Below are positions 49,001-60,692 of a DNA stretch of 64,000 nt, piece after piece (position 1 is the stretch's first letter; each line of letters starts with the position of its first letter). Source of the stretch: Campanula takesimana (lineage: Eukaryota > Streptophyta > Magnoliopsida > Asterales > Campanulaceae); contig JAOWBW010000482.1 of the NCBI GenBank assembly GCA_026119855.1, forward strand, positions 62,001 through 126,000, given 5' to 3'. Under the pieces are notes generated by a model. That model ran no database searches. It saw nothing but the letters and a program-made list of their open reading frames with translations, and was not told where the DNA came from. The position numbers and the translations under genes were made by a program.

Positions 49001-49373
49001 ATGGGCAAGTAAGAAACAAGCTTCTGTATCTATTTCAACAACCGAAGCCGAATATATCGCTGCGGGAAGTTGTTGTTGCCAAATACTCTGGATGAAGCAG
49101 CAATTGGTGGACTATGATATCATCGAAGAAAATTGTCCCATCTACTGCGACAATACATCAACAATTGCGGTTTCTGAAAATCCTGTCATGCACTCAAAGA
49201 CCAAGCACATCGACATCAAATATCACTTCCTCAAAGACCACGTGGAGAAAGGAAATATTCATTTGGAACACGTGGGAACCGACTATCAAATCGCCGACAT
49301 TCTAACGAAAGCACTTGACGCGAAACGGTTCATGTTTTTGAGAGGTGAAATGGGTATGCTTGAACTCAACTAA
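46053..49373 (+). pseudogene. copia pol: protease, integrase, RT, RNase H
   Basis: Protease WILDSGCSRHMTG (about 46112) leads into the integrase zinc domain (HKRLSHLNF ... CAACQLGKQ, to 46646). A frame change precedes the catalytic core (LLHIDLFGP; VDDYSRYTWVE at 46761), then the C-terminal part (47018-47340; YFWEEAINTA, EGIFVGYAKH). A linker with repeated GCGCCT, giving NAP tripeptides (47445-47600), follows. RT (47899-48492) has QMDVKSAFLNGEL and, one frame away, YVDDIIFGS (about 48431). RNase H runs to the stop at 49373 with TEAEYIAAGS and ADILTKAL. About four frame shifts break it, but RNase H is long and intact. Domain order PR-IN-RT-RH identifies Ty1/copia. Confidence 0.88.
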
Positions 49374-50130
49374 ATTCAATATAGTTTTGTCAATACTAAT
49401 GATTTTATGTTGTGTTGAGTTATGAGTATATTAGGTACAAATGATTAAAATCAGCTTTTCAAAAGTTTCAAGGAATCTATGCGCCATCTATACTGCGCGC
49501 CCATTCCTCATTTTCTGCGCGCACAATCCATGCGCGCCTATCAATCCATGCGCTTAAAACGCTTATGCGCCCTTAACCATCTCTTATGCGCCTTGATGAA
49601 TAAAGCGCCTAGATGAGTATGCGCCTTGCTGAAGTAATGCGCCCCTTCATGCGCGCATTAACTATTGCGGCTCAATCATTTCTCAAAATTCAATTTCAAT
49701 GATTGAACGTATTAAATACACAAGTACCAGGTATGTTAATTCTGTTCATTTATTATAGGAATCTATGTCTTTTGACATTCCTTTAATTGTTCAAGGGTAC
49801 TTGTGCAATTAAATTTTTCCCTCGTTTTACGCTTTTCGAAAAATTTTATTTTCTGGGATATATTTCTTGCACCCCAAACTTACACCAAAATAGATGTTTT
49901 TGGTGTTTGTGCAAAAATTAGTCAAAATTGCTCATACACTTAAAGGGAAAGTGGAGCAGTTTTTCTAAAACCTAAATGTCACATCATGACACTTTAGGTC
50001 ATTCAGCCATTAATGCCCTTCAAATCCCAAAAATCCCTCATTAATGATCGTCTTTTTGTCATGATGAGCCGCCATTTTCAAAATCCCTCATAAATGCCAA
50101 CCTTTCAACTTCCCATCTTTTTAAATTTTT
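49374..50130 (+). other. post-pol spacer with dense GCGCC words
   Basis: No ORF of note. 49480-49700 is crowded with TGCGCC, GCGCGC and tgcgcct words. The remainder is plain AT-rich sequence leading up to the putative accessory promoter. Confidence 0.6.
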
Positions 50131-50173
50131 GACTGTATTTTTTTCATATCTGTGCAAAATTTTGAACCTAACC

Positions 50174-50180
50174 TATAAAT
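50174..50180 (+). promoter_or_regulatory. TATA box of the putative accessory gene
   Basis: TATAAAT, 137-143 nt upstream of ATG 50317. It is followed by a CT-rich (ctctctctc) leader typical of plant 5' UTRs (about 50190-50290). It lies inside the retroelement but far from its LTR promoter. Confidence 0.5.
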
Positions 50181-50316
50181 ACACATCATCATCTTCCCTT
50201 TCTTCTCACCTACTCTATTTCTCTCTCTCTCTCCCCGTCTCACTCTCTTACCCAGACTCATATCTCTCTCTCTCCATCATTTTTTTCTTCTTCATTTTCT
50301 ATATATATATAAGTTT

Positions 50317-53300
50317 ATGGGTCCTAAGAAAGCATCAACATCTACACAAGACGAAATTGTATGAATTCTCAACCTTTAATCTCCTTACATTTCTGAATTT
50401 TTTTTTTCTTTCGTCATTTTCAGTGTTTTTTCGTTTTTTTAAACCCGGATTCATTTTCCTTTGATTTCTCTTGTTTCGATGATCCGTTTTCTATATCGTT
50501 TGTTGGGTTGTGTTCTATTCTTGATTTCGAATCTTTTAAAACCAACATTTCAACGATCAATGCTTTGCTTGTTACAAATCTGAATTTTTGTTTTCAAAAT
50601 TTTTCAAAATTTTCGGTCATTCTTTTGATCATTGTGCTTTCATTATTGATTTGTTCATATTTTTGTTTACATATTTAGATTCCTTGTTGTCATGCGGTCA
50701 TTTTGATATATTATTTGTCTAGTTTGGTGAAGTTTCATGATTTTCGTGTTCTTGGTGTTCTTCGAGCATTCAAGGGTCGTTCTTCGTGTTCTTCGTCAAC
50801 ATTGCATGTTTTGGTCTCTAAAAATTTTTCTACCTTGTTTTCGAAAATTTGAAATTTTTGATTTTCATTTCTGTCTTTTGAATGCTTGTTGTTTGTTTTT
50901 CTTACTAAGTTAAATTTCTCACGATATGCGCCTATATACTTCTTTATGCGCCTATTCTTTTATGCGCCTGAATGCTTTCTGCGCCTCTACTTGTATATGC
51001 GCTTAAATCATTCTGCGCCTAAAACCTTATGCGCCTAACTTCGTACTTAGTCAAATTTCGTTGTTTTAATTTTTCCTTAGTATTCACATAGAACCATATT
51101 ATGCGCCTTGTAACTCTATGCGCCTTTAATATTTTATGCGCCTAATTCAATCATGCGCCTTGATTCTCTCTAATTTTGTGCGCCTGATTCAATTATGCGC
51201 CTATCTATTTCATGCGCCTATGTTACTTTGATCATTTTATGTTTTTATGCGCCTATGTCACTTCTAATATCAATCATTTTTTTTCAGGACCTTGCAAATT
51301 TTAAATTAGAAGAATCTCTTGATCTATTAGAGATGTCTGGTGAAGTAATTGGGCGCGAAATCATAGAAACTCTGCGCGTAGCTGGTCTGCTCCCCTTATT
51401 CACCATGGACCAAGATTTCTATTCTGCGCTCCTCGTGGATGAGTTCTTTTCCACTGCTGTTCTAGTGGAAATTGATGTAAATGGGCGCACTCACGACCGG
51501 ATTGAGGCGCGCGTTCAAAATGTTGACGTCCATATTTCATCATCTGTGATTCGACACTTGCTCGGTTTTCCATCTACGGGTGAAGATCGCATTATTGGGC
51601 GTCCGATGACTTACTCTATTGATGATCAGAACAAGATGGCTGCTTCACTTCTAAATATTCCCACGCTTCAAAATAATATCAAAAACACCGAAATTCGAGA
51701 TGGTGGAGAACTCTTGACTCACATCGCGCACTTGGTGGGAACTTCAATTGTTTTCAAAACTGGGAACGTGAACCGATTCACGGTGGAACAATGGGAATAC
51801 ACAGCTGCCATCATGGCCAAGGAGAAGCTTCACTGGCCTCACATTCTGTTTAAGACCCTGCGTGAGCAAATTGATAAATTTGTGAAGAACAAAAGTGATG
51901 GAAAGACCCGATTCCGCTCACACTGCCTTCTTCTCACAAAACTTTTCTAACTTACCCTGAGTTAGTTAAGTTTTTGAATGAGAATCCTGAATATAAGATC
52001 AACGATGTTCCAATGTTTGGTAAAGCTAATTTGGACCTCAAAAAGCGCAGAAAGAAGCCTACAAAGCGCGCCAAAGGCATTCAAATCAAGACTGTTGAAG
52101 GCTTAGTGGATGAAGACACAGAGTCCGATGATGCGCAAGTCCTTAAAAGCGCACCTTTGATAAAGAGCGCGGTGAAGGCAAGCGCTAGACAAAGCGCTGA
52201 TCCCGTGCCAGGCGCAGAGAAAAGCAAAGGAAAAAGAGTGGTTGATGACCCTCCTCGTGCGCCAATCAAACGTACTAGATTTGAAACTGATGAAGAACGA
52301 GATCTAAGGCTAGCGCAAGAAGCCAGCAGGCTTGAGGCTCAAAGAAAAAGAGATGAAGATTTTCAAGCGAAACAAGCTGCTGAGTCAGAAAAGTTAGAGC
52401 GCATGAAAGGCGCTGGATCAAGTGCTGATATTGAGAAAGGGCCTTCTGTTTCCGCGCCTACCCAGCGCGCGCCTTCTCAACGCGCCTCCTCTCCCCGTGC
52501 GCCCTCATTCAAATTTCAACGGACCAACGTGTCAAGGGTACAACTCCTCTCTGATTTCTTCGGCGATGACATTTCAGACATAGAGGAACCAGTTCAGGGG
52601 GAGCAAGAAACCATCCCTCAGCGCACTCCTTCTCCAGTTGCGCCTCCACCTGGACCTGATCAGATCACAACAGCAACTATTGATGTTGAAACAGTTGTTG
52701 TTGAAACTGTTGATGTTGAAACTGAAGATGAATTTGAGTCTCCTACTCATTCACCTCCTCCTGCGCCTCCATCTCCTTCTGTGCCCCTTCAAGATTCTGC
52801 GCCCCTTCAAGATTCTGCGCCTCCTCTATCTGCTCCCGATTTGAGCGAGGTACTCTCCATTCTTCATTCTTTACAGCAGGGGCAAGCCAATTTAGAGCAA
52901 GGACAAACGCATATAAAGTCTCAATTTGAGCTTCTTACTTCCTTACTCACTGATCAATCCGAAGAGATCGCTGCCATTAAGGGGGAGATGAACTCTCTCA
53001 AGGACAAACTCTCTGCTCCTTCTCCTCCTCCGGCGCAGACTCAGGTTCAAGCTCATACTGATCAGGCGCAAACCACCTCTTCTGCGCCTACTTTCATACC
53101 TCAGTCTGCTGCGTCTCAATCCAACATGAACGTGCTAGTATCTAAGTTGGATGTCCTGAAAGAATTGGTCGTCACTCATTTCACTGCTGCTCACTCAAGC
53201 TCTGACAGACGCGCGGAACATATTTCTTCTGATATTATCACGGCTCAAAATGCCATTGAAGCTCACATTCAAATCTTAGAAGAAAACATTTCACAGCAGC

Positions 53301-53512
53301 AGCAAATCACTCAGCGTTCCATTGATGAATACCAAAACATCAATGTGAATCACTTGAGTTACATTAGAGACGGTATCACTGCCACTCACTCCAGTGTCAC
53401 TGACACTCAAGGGTTAGCGAACCGTAGTCATCAGCTCGCAAAGCAAATTCAGCGTTCTGTTTCAGAGATCGTTGAAGGATTGAAGAAAGATGATGCGCCT
53501 CCCAACCCTTAG
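50317..53512 (+). CDS. putative spliced accessory gene of the copia element, unknown function
   Basis: Exon 1 is 50317-50358 (14 codons, MGPKKASTSTQDEI). A 929-bp GT-AG intron (50359-51287, acceptor ttttttttcag) follows, then exon 2 (51288-53512). Phases agree (0/0). About 755 codons, with one frame shift near 51910-51950. The N-terminal 220 residues form a compact domain (EFFSTAVLVEI ... SSVIRHLLGFPSTGEDRI ... WPHILFKTLREQI) faintly like plant transposon-associated domains; I cannot name it. Then come a basic segment (KKRRKKPTKRAKG, possible nuclear signal), a charged predicted coiled coil (EERDLRLAQEASRLEAQRK), Pro/Ala-rich linkers and Gln-rich helices. No signal peptide or membrane segment is evident, so this is not a typical envelope protein. 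Position matches the env-like slot of Sireviruses. Intron and promoter are inferred. Confidence 0.55.
50920..51256 (+). repeat. TGCGCCT cluster in the accessory-gene intron
   Basis: At least a dozen copies of (A/C/G)TGCGCCT at irregular 15-70 bp spacing in an otherwise AT-rich 3' part of the intron. The intervening sequence is not repeated, so this is a dispersed word rather than a tandem repeat. Confidence 0.9.
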
Positions 53513-54025
53513 TTTCTATTATTTTTGTTTGTAAGTTTTTAGAACCTTTTTGTAATAGAATCAACTCTTGTGTTAGTGATTTTGTGCTTACTTGTTTTAG
53601 CACCTTTTGTTTTTGTTCTATTCAAAACTTGTAATTTGTAACTCTTACACCCCAAGTTTTAATGAGAACAATGCATCACTTATTATCAAACCTTGTTCAC
53701 TCAAACTCCTTGTTTGTAGAACAATGAATATTGTTTAAATTCATATGCATCATATTGAATTGTTTCATACTTTCATGCATTAAGTTTAAACTTGGTTTAA
53801 ACACATTTCAAAACTAAAAATCATATATCATCTTGAATGTGTTAAACTGTTGTTTCTATCATTCCATATGTAATTCTTTATTCTTATTGGAATAGATTAG
53901 GAATCTATATTTTGGACTAGTGTGTGCATTAACTTGAGACATGAATTACCAATTTCATTCATTTGGACATGTTCTTATCAAGTATAATGTTTGTCCTTGA
54001 TATAGTAGGTAATGGCATCAATCAA
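53513..54025 (+). other. 3' untranslated stretch before the polypurine tract
   Basis: AT-rich with no ORF. It sits between the accessory stop codon and the polypurine tract and may contain the accessory gene's polyadenylation signal. Confidence 0.5.
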
Positions 54026-54037
54026 ATAGGGGGAGAT
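54026..54037 (+). other. polypurine tract
   Basis: atagggggagat directly before the 3' LTR, the plus-strand primer of reverse transcription. Confidence 0.85.
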
Positions 54038-55500
54038 TGTTGGGTATGCTCACATATATCTCAGTTTTAAATGTAATAGGATTTATTAGATTTGATTGAT
54101 CCATCACCTAAGTTTTATTTCATGGACTTTAGACCCACATGTAAGAAGTATTTATACTTCATTTTTTAAGTTGTCCATTGTTATAGAATAGGCTTAGAAA
54201 TAGGGCAAGAAGATCAAGTTTCAAGAAAAATCACTCAGTGAGTTTGAGCCGCGCTTATGCGCCTCCTGCGCCACGCGCCACGTGCCTTCTACATTCACGC
54301 CATGCGCCATTTAGAGCGCGCGCATAAGGATTTCTTCATAAAGCTGTGTTACGCGCCTCTGCGCCCCTTGATTTAAGCGCACGCTTACTATGCGCCTATT
54401 GGCACAATGCGCCTCTTGGCTCAAACGCGCCTCAAAGTGTTTATTCAACACTCAGTGATTTATTGAAGACTCGAAGACTTGAAGAGAATTCAAATTACGC
54501 CAATGATCCAACGGTGGTTAAAAGATGCATATGCGCCTAATCTATTGACACGTGTCCACAACGGTCACATTTATGTAGAGTGTCAAAATGGCCATAATAT
54601 ATGCATGCTCCAATCAACGAGCGACAGCTCATCTTATCCACAAGGATTTCCAACGGCTAGTTTTTTTGAAGTTCACTATAAATACCCCATAACTTCAACA
54701 TTTTGAAGTTGCTGAGTTTTGCTAAGAATTTCAAGAATTTCTCTCTCTAAGCATTCGTTGAAGATTTGAAGATTGCCTTCGTTTTTCCAGATTTCTCAAG
54801 AACATCTTCATACCTTCATCCTTAGCCCAGATCTTCAAGCCTTAACACTTTAGTTTCTTGTGCTCTCCATCTCAAAGATCTAAAGAGCCTTGATTCTAAG
54901 AACACACACGCACCTCTTTAAGATTAATCATTTAGATTCTTCTTTAAGAGATACACCGGTTATTGTTTTGGATTTGTTCTTTCATAATAGATCTTGAGTT
55001 AGTGTATAAGCTCAAACATTGTAATTTGTAACACTCACTCATTATATAAAGATCTCGATTAGAAATCCAAGACTAACCATCTTGGTAGAGGACGTAGATC
55101 TTTCATTGATCGAACCTCTCCAAATAGCTTGTGTTATTATCTCGTCATTTCTTTCAAGTTATTATTTTCACTCACTATTTGCTTGTTTACTCATTGTAGA
55201 TTGATTGAACTGAATTGTGTTGTGTTGTTATATCATTTGCCTTAGTTCCTTATTTCAACCACTTTGAGCCAAAATACTTAGAGTGTGTGTGCGCCCCTTT
55301 ATTACACTTTGCGCCTATTTTCATTACTAAATTCCGCTGTGCATTTCACTCACTCACTTAGGCGCATCTCATAACGCTTACTTGATAAAGTGCGCATTTG
55401 CAATTGAGTTTTTTAAGGGTACGAAAAGAATTTTAAAACAGCTATTCACCCCCCCCCCTCTAGCTATTTTTCATACCCTTGTTGCCCTTTGGGACCAACA
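54038..55500 (+). repeat. 3' LTR of the 13.4-kb copia element
   Basis: Near-identical to 42120-43562, but about 20 bp longer through many 1-2 bp differences and a 7-bp insertion (gcgccac) in its GCGCC cluster. Confidence 0.93.
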
Positions 55501-55505
55501 GAGAA

Positions 55506-55985
55506 ACTCCATTTCTTTCCTGTCTTGATCCACCCGGGAAATAAAATGTTCCTTGAACTTCTTTTAGAAAATTCTCGAAGGTACTGATTTCCTAAGTATG
55601 TGGTACATGCGTCTCATCCCAACAAGTTTTCAAAGCCTTCCAACAGTACTCAGTAGCTCCACGTTAGCCACATCTGGTTCTCAATCATAGCCTATTGATT
55701 TCATTTTTAAGAACTGTTCTAACCCATATCTCGGAGGTACTTGATCTTCTCCTTGTCTTTAATCATTTAAGGTTTTCATGGCTGCTTCAAACCTTCCTTG
55801 AAACATAATTCGAGCCTCTTCTCTAATATCTGCTTGATCTGAAGGCCCTGACTGATTTCCTTCTGTCCCAACTATTTTCAATAAGTACCTGCATAAGACT
55901 CTCAACGTTACTCACCTTATACACAACTACCCTCCTAGGTTACTTAGTCATTCTAGACCATCTACAATCTAGCTCTGATACCAAC
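55506..55985 (-). mobile_element. gypsy 5' internal region with primer-binding site
   Basis: Continuation of the gypsy element across the copia insertion. TGGTATCAGAGC (minus strand, 55972-55983) immediately follows the 5' LTR and is complementary to initiator tRNA-Met. The rest is the untranslated leader and degenerate gag start. Confidence 0.82.
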
Positions 55986-58177
55986 TGTCGCGCCCCAGAC
56001 CCGTGGTCCTACTTGGCCCCACACTCAGGACACGATTGGAAAACGTCATAAAACACTTTTAGAAAAAATTTCGAAATATACTTTCATAAAGTTTAACAAA
56101 ATCCACACTCGAAGTTCAAAGACTTCCATTTAACTTTCAAACAAACTGTACAAACAACTTTCACCAACGAAAGTACTTAGCCCGAAGGCTTACAAACTCT
56201 TATACAAATGTACAATTACCACATTTTAACAAAATAGGTGATACACGGATACAGTCTCGGGTACACTACCCCAAAGGATATACATTTATATAATGTAACC
56301 TTTAAACCATACTTACTTTCCAAAATGGATTATCAACCCGACGTCCTCCCTTGTGAAGTGACCTATCCCCTGGGCTCGCCTTTATCTAAAATAGTAAACA
56401 AATAAGGGGTAAGAATAAATCTCATTAAGCTACTAAAATGCAACTACGTTACAGGCTGAAATGATACTCGTAATTGAACAATGTCAATAAACATTCATTT
56501 AGCACATAACATGAGAGGCAAAGGCAACTCATCACACCACACATAAGGCGGAAATAAACAATCATAAGTGGATACTGAGCCAAGGTTCTCAAATCAAACA
56601 TATAACCATCTGAGAGGTATCAACTGAGCAGCATCAAAGAGCTGAAGCCGGGATCCCGAAAACCAACCATAACCAAAAGAACCAAAGTAACAACGGGGGG
56701 AAATATGACACAAAGTCATAACCCAAGGCTCACGCAAGGGAGCGATTCATCCCATCCAAGGCCAATCTGGACTGGGGAAAACAGAAAAGGCAACAGTGGA
56801 AAACCTTATAGTGAACTTGGCTCGTGTGCCACAATAATTCTCCCACTACCTGACTCAAGGTACCAATGGAAAACCTTATAGTGAACTTAACTTGCGCCAC
56901 AATAATTCTCCCACTGCCTGACTCAACAACAAGTACCAGCTGGACTTTAAACACGAGTATAGTAATGAATACTTGCTTAAACAACAACCGGGGGCAATGA
57001 TTCCAAAGTAGGGAACCAAGCCAAACACATCACAAAGATGAACCAATCCAAACCACATCAAGAGATGTTCAACAATAGCCAATTAATATTTAGTTCAATT
57101 CTACAACACATATGTTCACAAAGGAACCGTTTCCAATACTCGAATGTTCCACAACAACTCTCTAAGTACTCTAGGATATCACCTAAGACCTAGACCAAAA
57201 TTGAACTCTAAATCACTTGGATTGAAACAACTCAAACTTTTCAGCAGCCCTGGGCGGTAGCCCTGGGCGGTCGCCCATACCAGCCTGTGCGGCCGCCCAA
57301 AATGCCCTGCTCCAAAACAAAAACCTTCCAGATAGATGGGCGGTCGCACGCCCTATTTTGGCAGCCGCCCAACACACTCGACAGGCCAAAATGCACTAAA
57401 TTTTACTCCCTTCGTTTCACCGTCCCAAACGTAGGAGTATACTTTCAATAACATTATAACATTACTATCACTACCCAGAAGTGCAATACATGCCCAAGAC
57501 ACCGCTTTCAAGCCTAAACCATTGTTTTTCTTCACAGTATATTAATACTCCCTTTGTCACAAAATTACAAGTATCACAAATATTATCCAAATCACAAAAA
57601 TAACAATCACAAGTATCAAATATAACATATATGACCATTTTCACATTTAAAAGGGGAATTAGTAACTTACCTATTCCGGGGAAAGTATAAATGAAATATA
57701 TTTTGATCGGGTAGAAATGGCCTACTCAACGCCCTGATCATTTTAATATAATTAGTTTTTAAAACGGAGAAGTAATTAAAAAGATAGAAATTAAAATAGG
57801 ATGAAACTTACCTTTCTTCTACTTGAATCCGATAAATTTTAGAAAAGTTTAGGAGTGTATGAAATGCTACGCAGAGAGAGAGAAAAAGGTAGGATAAGAA
57901 TATAAAGATTTTTTATAAAATTTCCACTTTGGTCCCTCTACTTTCAAGTTGAACAATTAAGCCCCTATAGTTATATTTTCACAAAGGACCCTATAGTTTC
58001 AACTTAATCTATTAACTCCTTTAACCATTATTACTACTAACCAAATAAATAACACAATTAATCAAACAATATGTGCAAGTCATAAAATGTGATGCAACAC
58101 ATAAAATGCACACATAAATTCAAATTAAAATCCCCAAAAATATAAAATAAATTGGGATGGGTTTTGGGGTCGTTACA
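55986..58177 (-). repeat. gypsy 5' LTR (copy 3, minus strand)
   Basis: On the minus strand TGTAACGACCCC ... GGGGCGCGACA, 2192 bp, homologous throughout to the solo LTR at 16158-18354 and more loosely to 3759-6771. The expected second copy of its target duplication (gatga, 58178-58182) lies beyond the gap. Contains CG-rich ...GGCGGTCGCCC... words at about 57245-57372. Confidence 0.92.
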
Positions 58178-59171
58178 GATGAGGTTGAGGATATGGTTGA
58201 TGTGATTGAGAATAGGATTTATGAGACTACTGGTAATACTCAGGAGGTGCGGTTTGAGGATTGTATCTAGGAACATTTTGATCAGGAGGAGCGGTTTGTA
58301 AGTGGAGGTGAGGAGCGGCTTGATGATGGTCTGGATTGTAAACTAGAGATGAGGTATTGTTGAATGCGGCTAGAGAGAGGGTCTTAAATCTGCTTTCGGT
58401 TTCATGGACCTCTTCAAGCTTGAATTAAAAAATCTTCAGCATGGCATACAAGTGTCGAAGATCAAGAGCTTCCAAGTCCTTGTTGTCTTCAATGTTAGTA
58501 GTTTTGATCAGCCATTTACTACCAAGTGCTTGCATGAATCTCATGTTCAAATCTGTATTAGAATAGACACGTCTAAGAGAAAAACAAACATTAACAATAT
58601 CCATAAACCTCCCATAGCATTGTTTAAGAGATTCCTTAGGATCTTTAACAAAGTAGTCAAAGAGCCTTCTCTGTTGATAGAGGCGGTTCTTCTTAGTATC
58701 TGAATCTCCTTCCAGAAAGTCAACTATAGCATCCCAGGTTGTCTTTGCGGTTTTGCAATTTAGCACTTTTGAATGAGTCCTCAGGTCTATATCTGATACA
58801 AGCATGGACATAGCTCTTCCATCGAAGTCCACATTGTTGCGGTCTGCTTCAGTCCACTCACTTTCCAACTTCTTGATTTCAGCTTCTTCTCCTGCGGTTC
58901 CTGCACGAGGGTTAGCTTTCATAGGGACATATGGTCCTTCAGTAACCGCGGTCCACAGTCTACGATCACATGAAATCATGTGTTTCATCATCCTATCTTT
59001 CCAAAAGATAAAACTATCTTCATCCAGAATCGGCAAATGATTCGAATTGGATGTTTGCATCATATGGGTGTTTGAGTTTGCCATTGGATCAGCACCCAAG
59101 CGGTTAAGCATGTAAAAACAAGTTTTGGTGGATATGATCTGATACCACTTGTTGGTCCCAGAGGGCAACAA
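58178..59171 (-). pseudogene. gag of a second copia element, truncated by the gypsy insertion
   Basis: An intact run of about 248 codons (59171-58425) contains the gag N-terminus (LPILDEDSFIFWKDRMMKHM, PYVPMKANPRAGT) and UBN2 core (TAKTTWDAIVDFLEG, LYQQRRLFDYFVKD). Homology continues in another frame to 58178, where the gypsy LTR cuts it. The first codons overlap the LTR edge; the likely true start is the internal Met shortly after the primer site (about 59087). It is clearly homologous to the gag at 43637. Confidence 0.82.
59135..59149 (-). other. primer-binding site of the second copia element
   Basis: On the minus strand AGTGGTATCAGATC directly follows the LTR end, close to the tRNA-Met-complementary TGGTATCAGAGC. 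Confidence 0.7.
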
Positions 59172-60691
59172 GGGTATAGAACCGCTAGAGGGGGGGTGAA
59201 TAGCGGTCCAAACTTTTTCGTAAAATACCCTTGAAAATCAACCGAGTACTTATCAGTTTGATCAACTGCGGTTTAAAGCACTTAAACCAACTGATAAAAT
59301 GCACAGCGGAGTTTTAGCGGTTTGACCAAACGGATAGTTAAAGAGTGGGGCGGTTTGACTCGGGTTGAAAACACTATGATGAAACCGATAAGTTCAACTT
59401 AAAGATCAAAGGAAAACACAATTCACTTTTCAAGTCATTTCGTATGAGTAGCAAGTTAAAGACCACAAACAGAAAAGTAAATGACCAGACAGAAAAGTAA
59501 AGATCAAACACACAATTTAAAGAGGTTCGTTCTTGAATGAACTACGTCCTCTACCTAGATGGTTAGTCTAGGATTTTCTAATAACTACTAGACTTGTATT
59601 AATTTAGAGGAGGTTTTACAAGATGAATCTAAACTCTAAACAATCAATCTTACCTATAAAGCTATTATAACAACCGGTGTATTCGAAGTATATAATCTAT
59701 GTAATCATATACATCGGGTGTGTATGTGGAAAGAATCAAATGCTCTAAGTATCTAAATGATGGTTTGAGCAAATGAAGAACTTTCTGTGTAAAGGCTGAG
59801 TATGGAATGGTTGTTAGGCAAGAAGCTTGATGAAGAAATCTGGGTTGGCTAAGGACATGGTTGAAGGTATGAATATTTGGGTTTTAATCTTCAAAACAAA
59901 CTTGAACACTTGGGAATAAATCTCTTGAAGCTCAGCAACCTTCATTGTTGAGAAATGAAGGCTATTTATAGGCAGTGCACCCTTGTATCCGTTGGACAAA
60001 GATTTGAATCAAATCTGAAGGGTACAGTGTTGTCGAAATCCCATAGGTTGAGCTGTCATTTTCGTCTTTGGTTTTGTCTTGTAGTCCTAGGTAGTTGTAG
60101 CACCACTACCTGACAATTGTCCTTTGTTACAGAGAAAGGACTAACGGTAAAGAATTTGAACTGCTAGACAAACTGACATTCCTTGCAGAAACTCCAAACT
60201 AACTTAGAGTTATTTTAACAAGACATAAAACATTCCTTTATGGTTGAAAAGGGAATGTTTGTCTAAGGAATAAATGACTTCTCTTGAATTCTTCAATAAC
60301 TAATCTGCGGTTCCACCACGCATAGGAGCGGTTCCAAGGATGAACTTGATGTGCGGTTTCATAAGAAACTGAAGCACGCGGTTTCATGATTTTGGTTCCA
60401 TCAAGTTAGCATCTAAGGTTCCAAATAAGATTTGAAGAACAATTTCATCAAAGACACAGAATGCGGTTTGATGAAATACTTGCGGCTCCATGCTGGCGGT
60501 CTGAAGATAGCACAAGTGCGGTTTTAATAACTAAACCGCTAGGTTAACCAAACTAAATACTCAGCCTAGATAAATAAAAATCTAGAAATGGAATTGTCTA
60601 AAAATTGAAGTATAACTTCATTACAAGCGGTCCTAAAGTCCATAAAAATATACGTGGCATAGATCAATCAAATTAAGTGGGTGTACTAACA
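59150..60691 (-). repeat. 5' LTR of the second copia element, rich in AACCGC words
   Basis: Minus-strand termini TGTTAGTACACCC ... GGGACCAACA, 1542 bp. It shares blocks with the LTR at 42120 (aatttgattgat, atggactttag, cttggtagaggacg inverted) and so is a related family. Its characteristic word is AACCGC (plus strand GCGGTT), very frequent at 59180-59360 and 60300-60640, taking the place of TGCGCCT. Confidence 0.88.
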
Positions 60692-60692
60692 A

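Larger units (their letters stand above)
42120..55500 (+). mobile_element. 13.4-kb Sirevirus-like Ty1/copia element with an accessory gene
   Basis: LTRs lie at 42120-43562 (1443 bp) and 54038-55500 (1463 bp), TGTTGGGTATGC ... GGGACCAACA, with a perfect 5-bp duplication, gagaa (42115-42119 and 55501-55505). Primer site CGGTATCAGAGC (43564-43575) and polypurine tract atagggggagat (54026-54037) are in place. The order is gag, protease, integrase, RT, RNase H (copia order), then 4.7 kb of extra sequence holding a putative spliced accessory gene. The word TGCGCCT recurs throughout. It is inserted in the gag region of a gypsy element on the opposite strand. Its size is well above a standard 5-kb copia element. 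Confidence 0.95.

Noticed and set aside
50129..50464. 111-codon ORF upstream of the accessory gene
   Set aside because: A Ser/Phe/Leu-rich reading of the CT-rich leader and poly-T; another frame across the proposed TATA box, exon 1 and donor site explains the region better.
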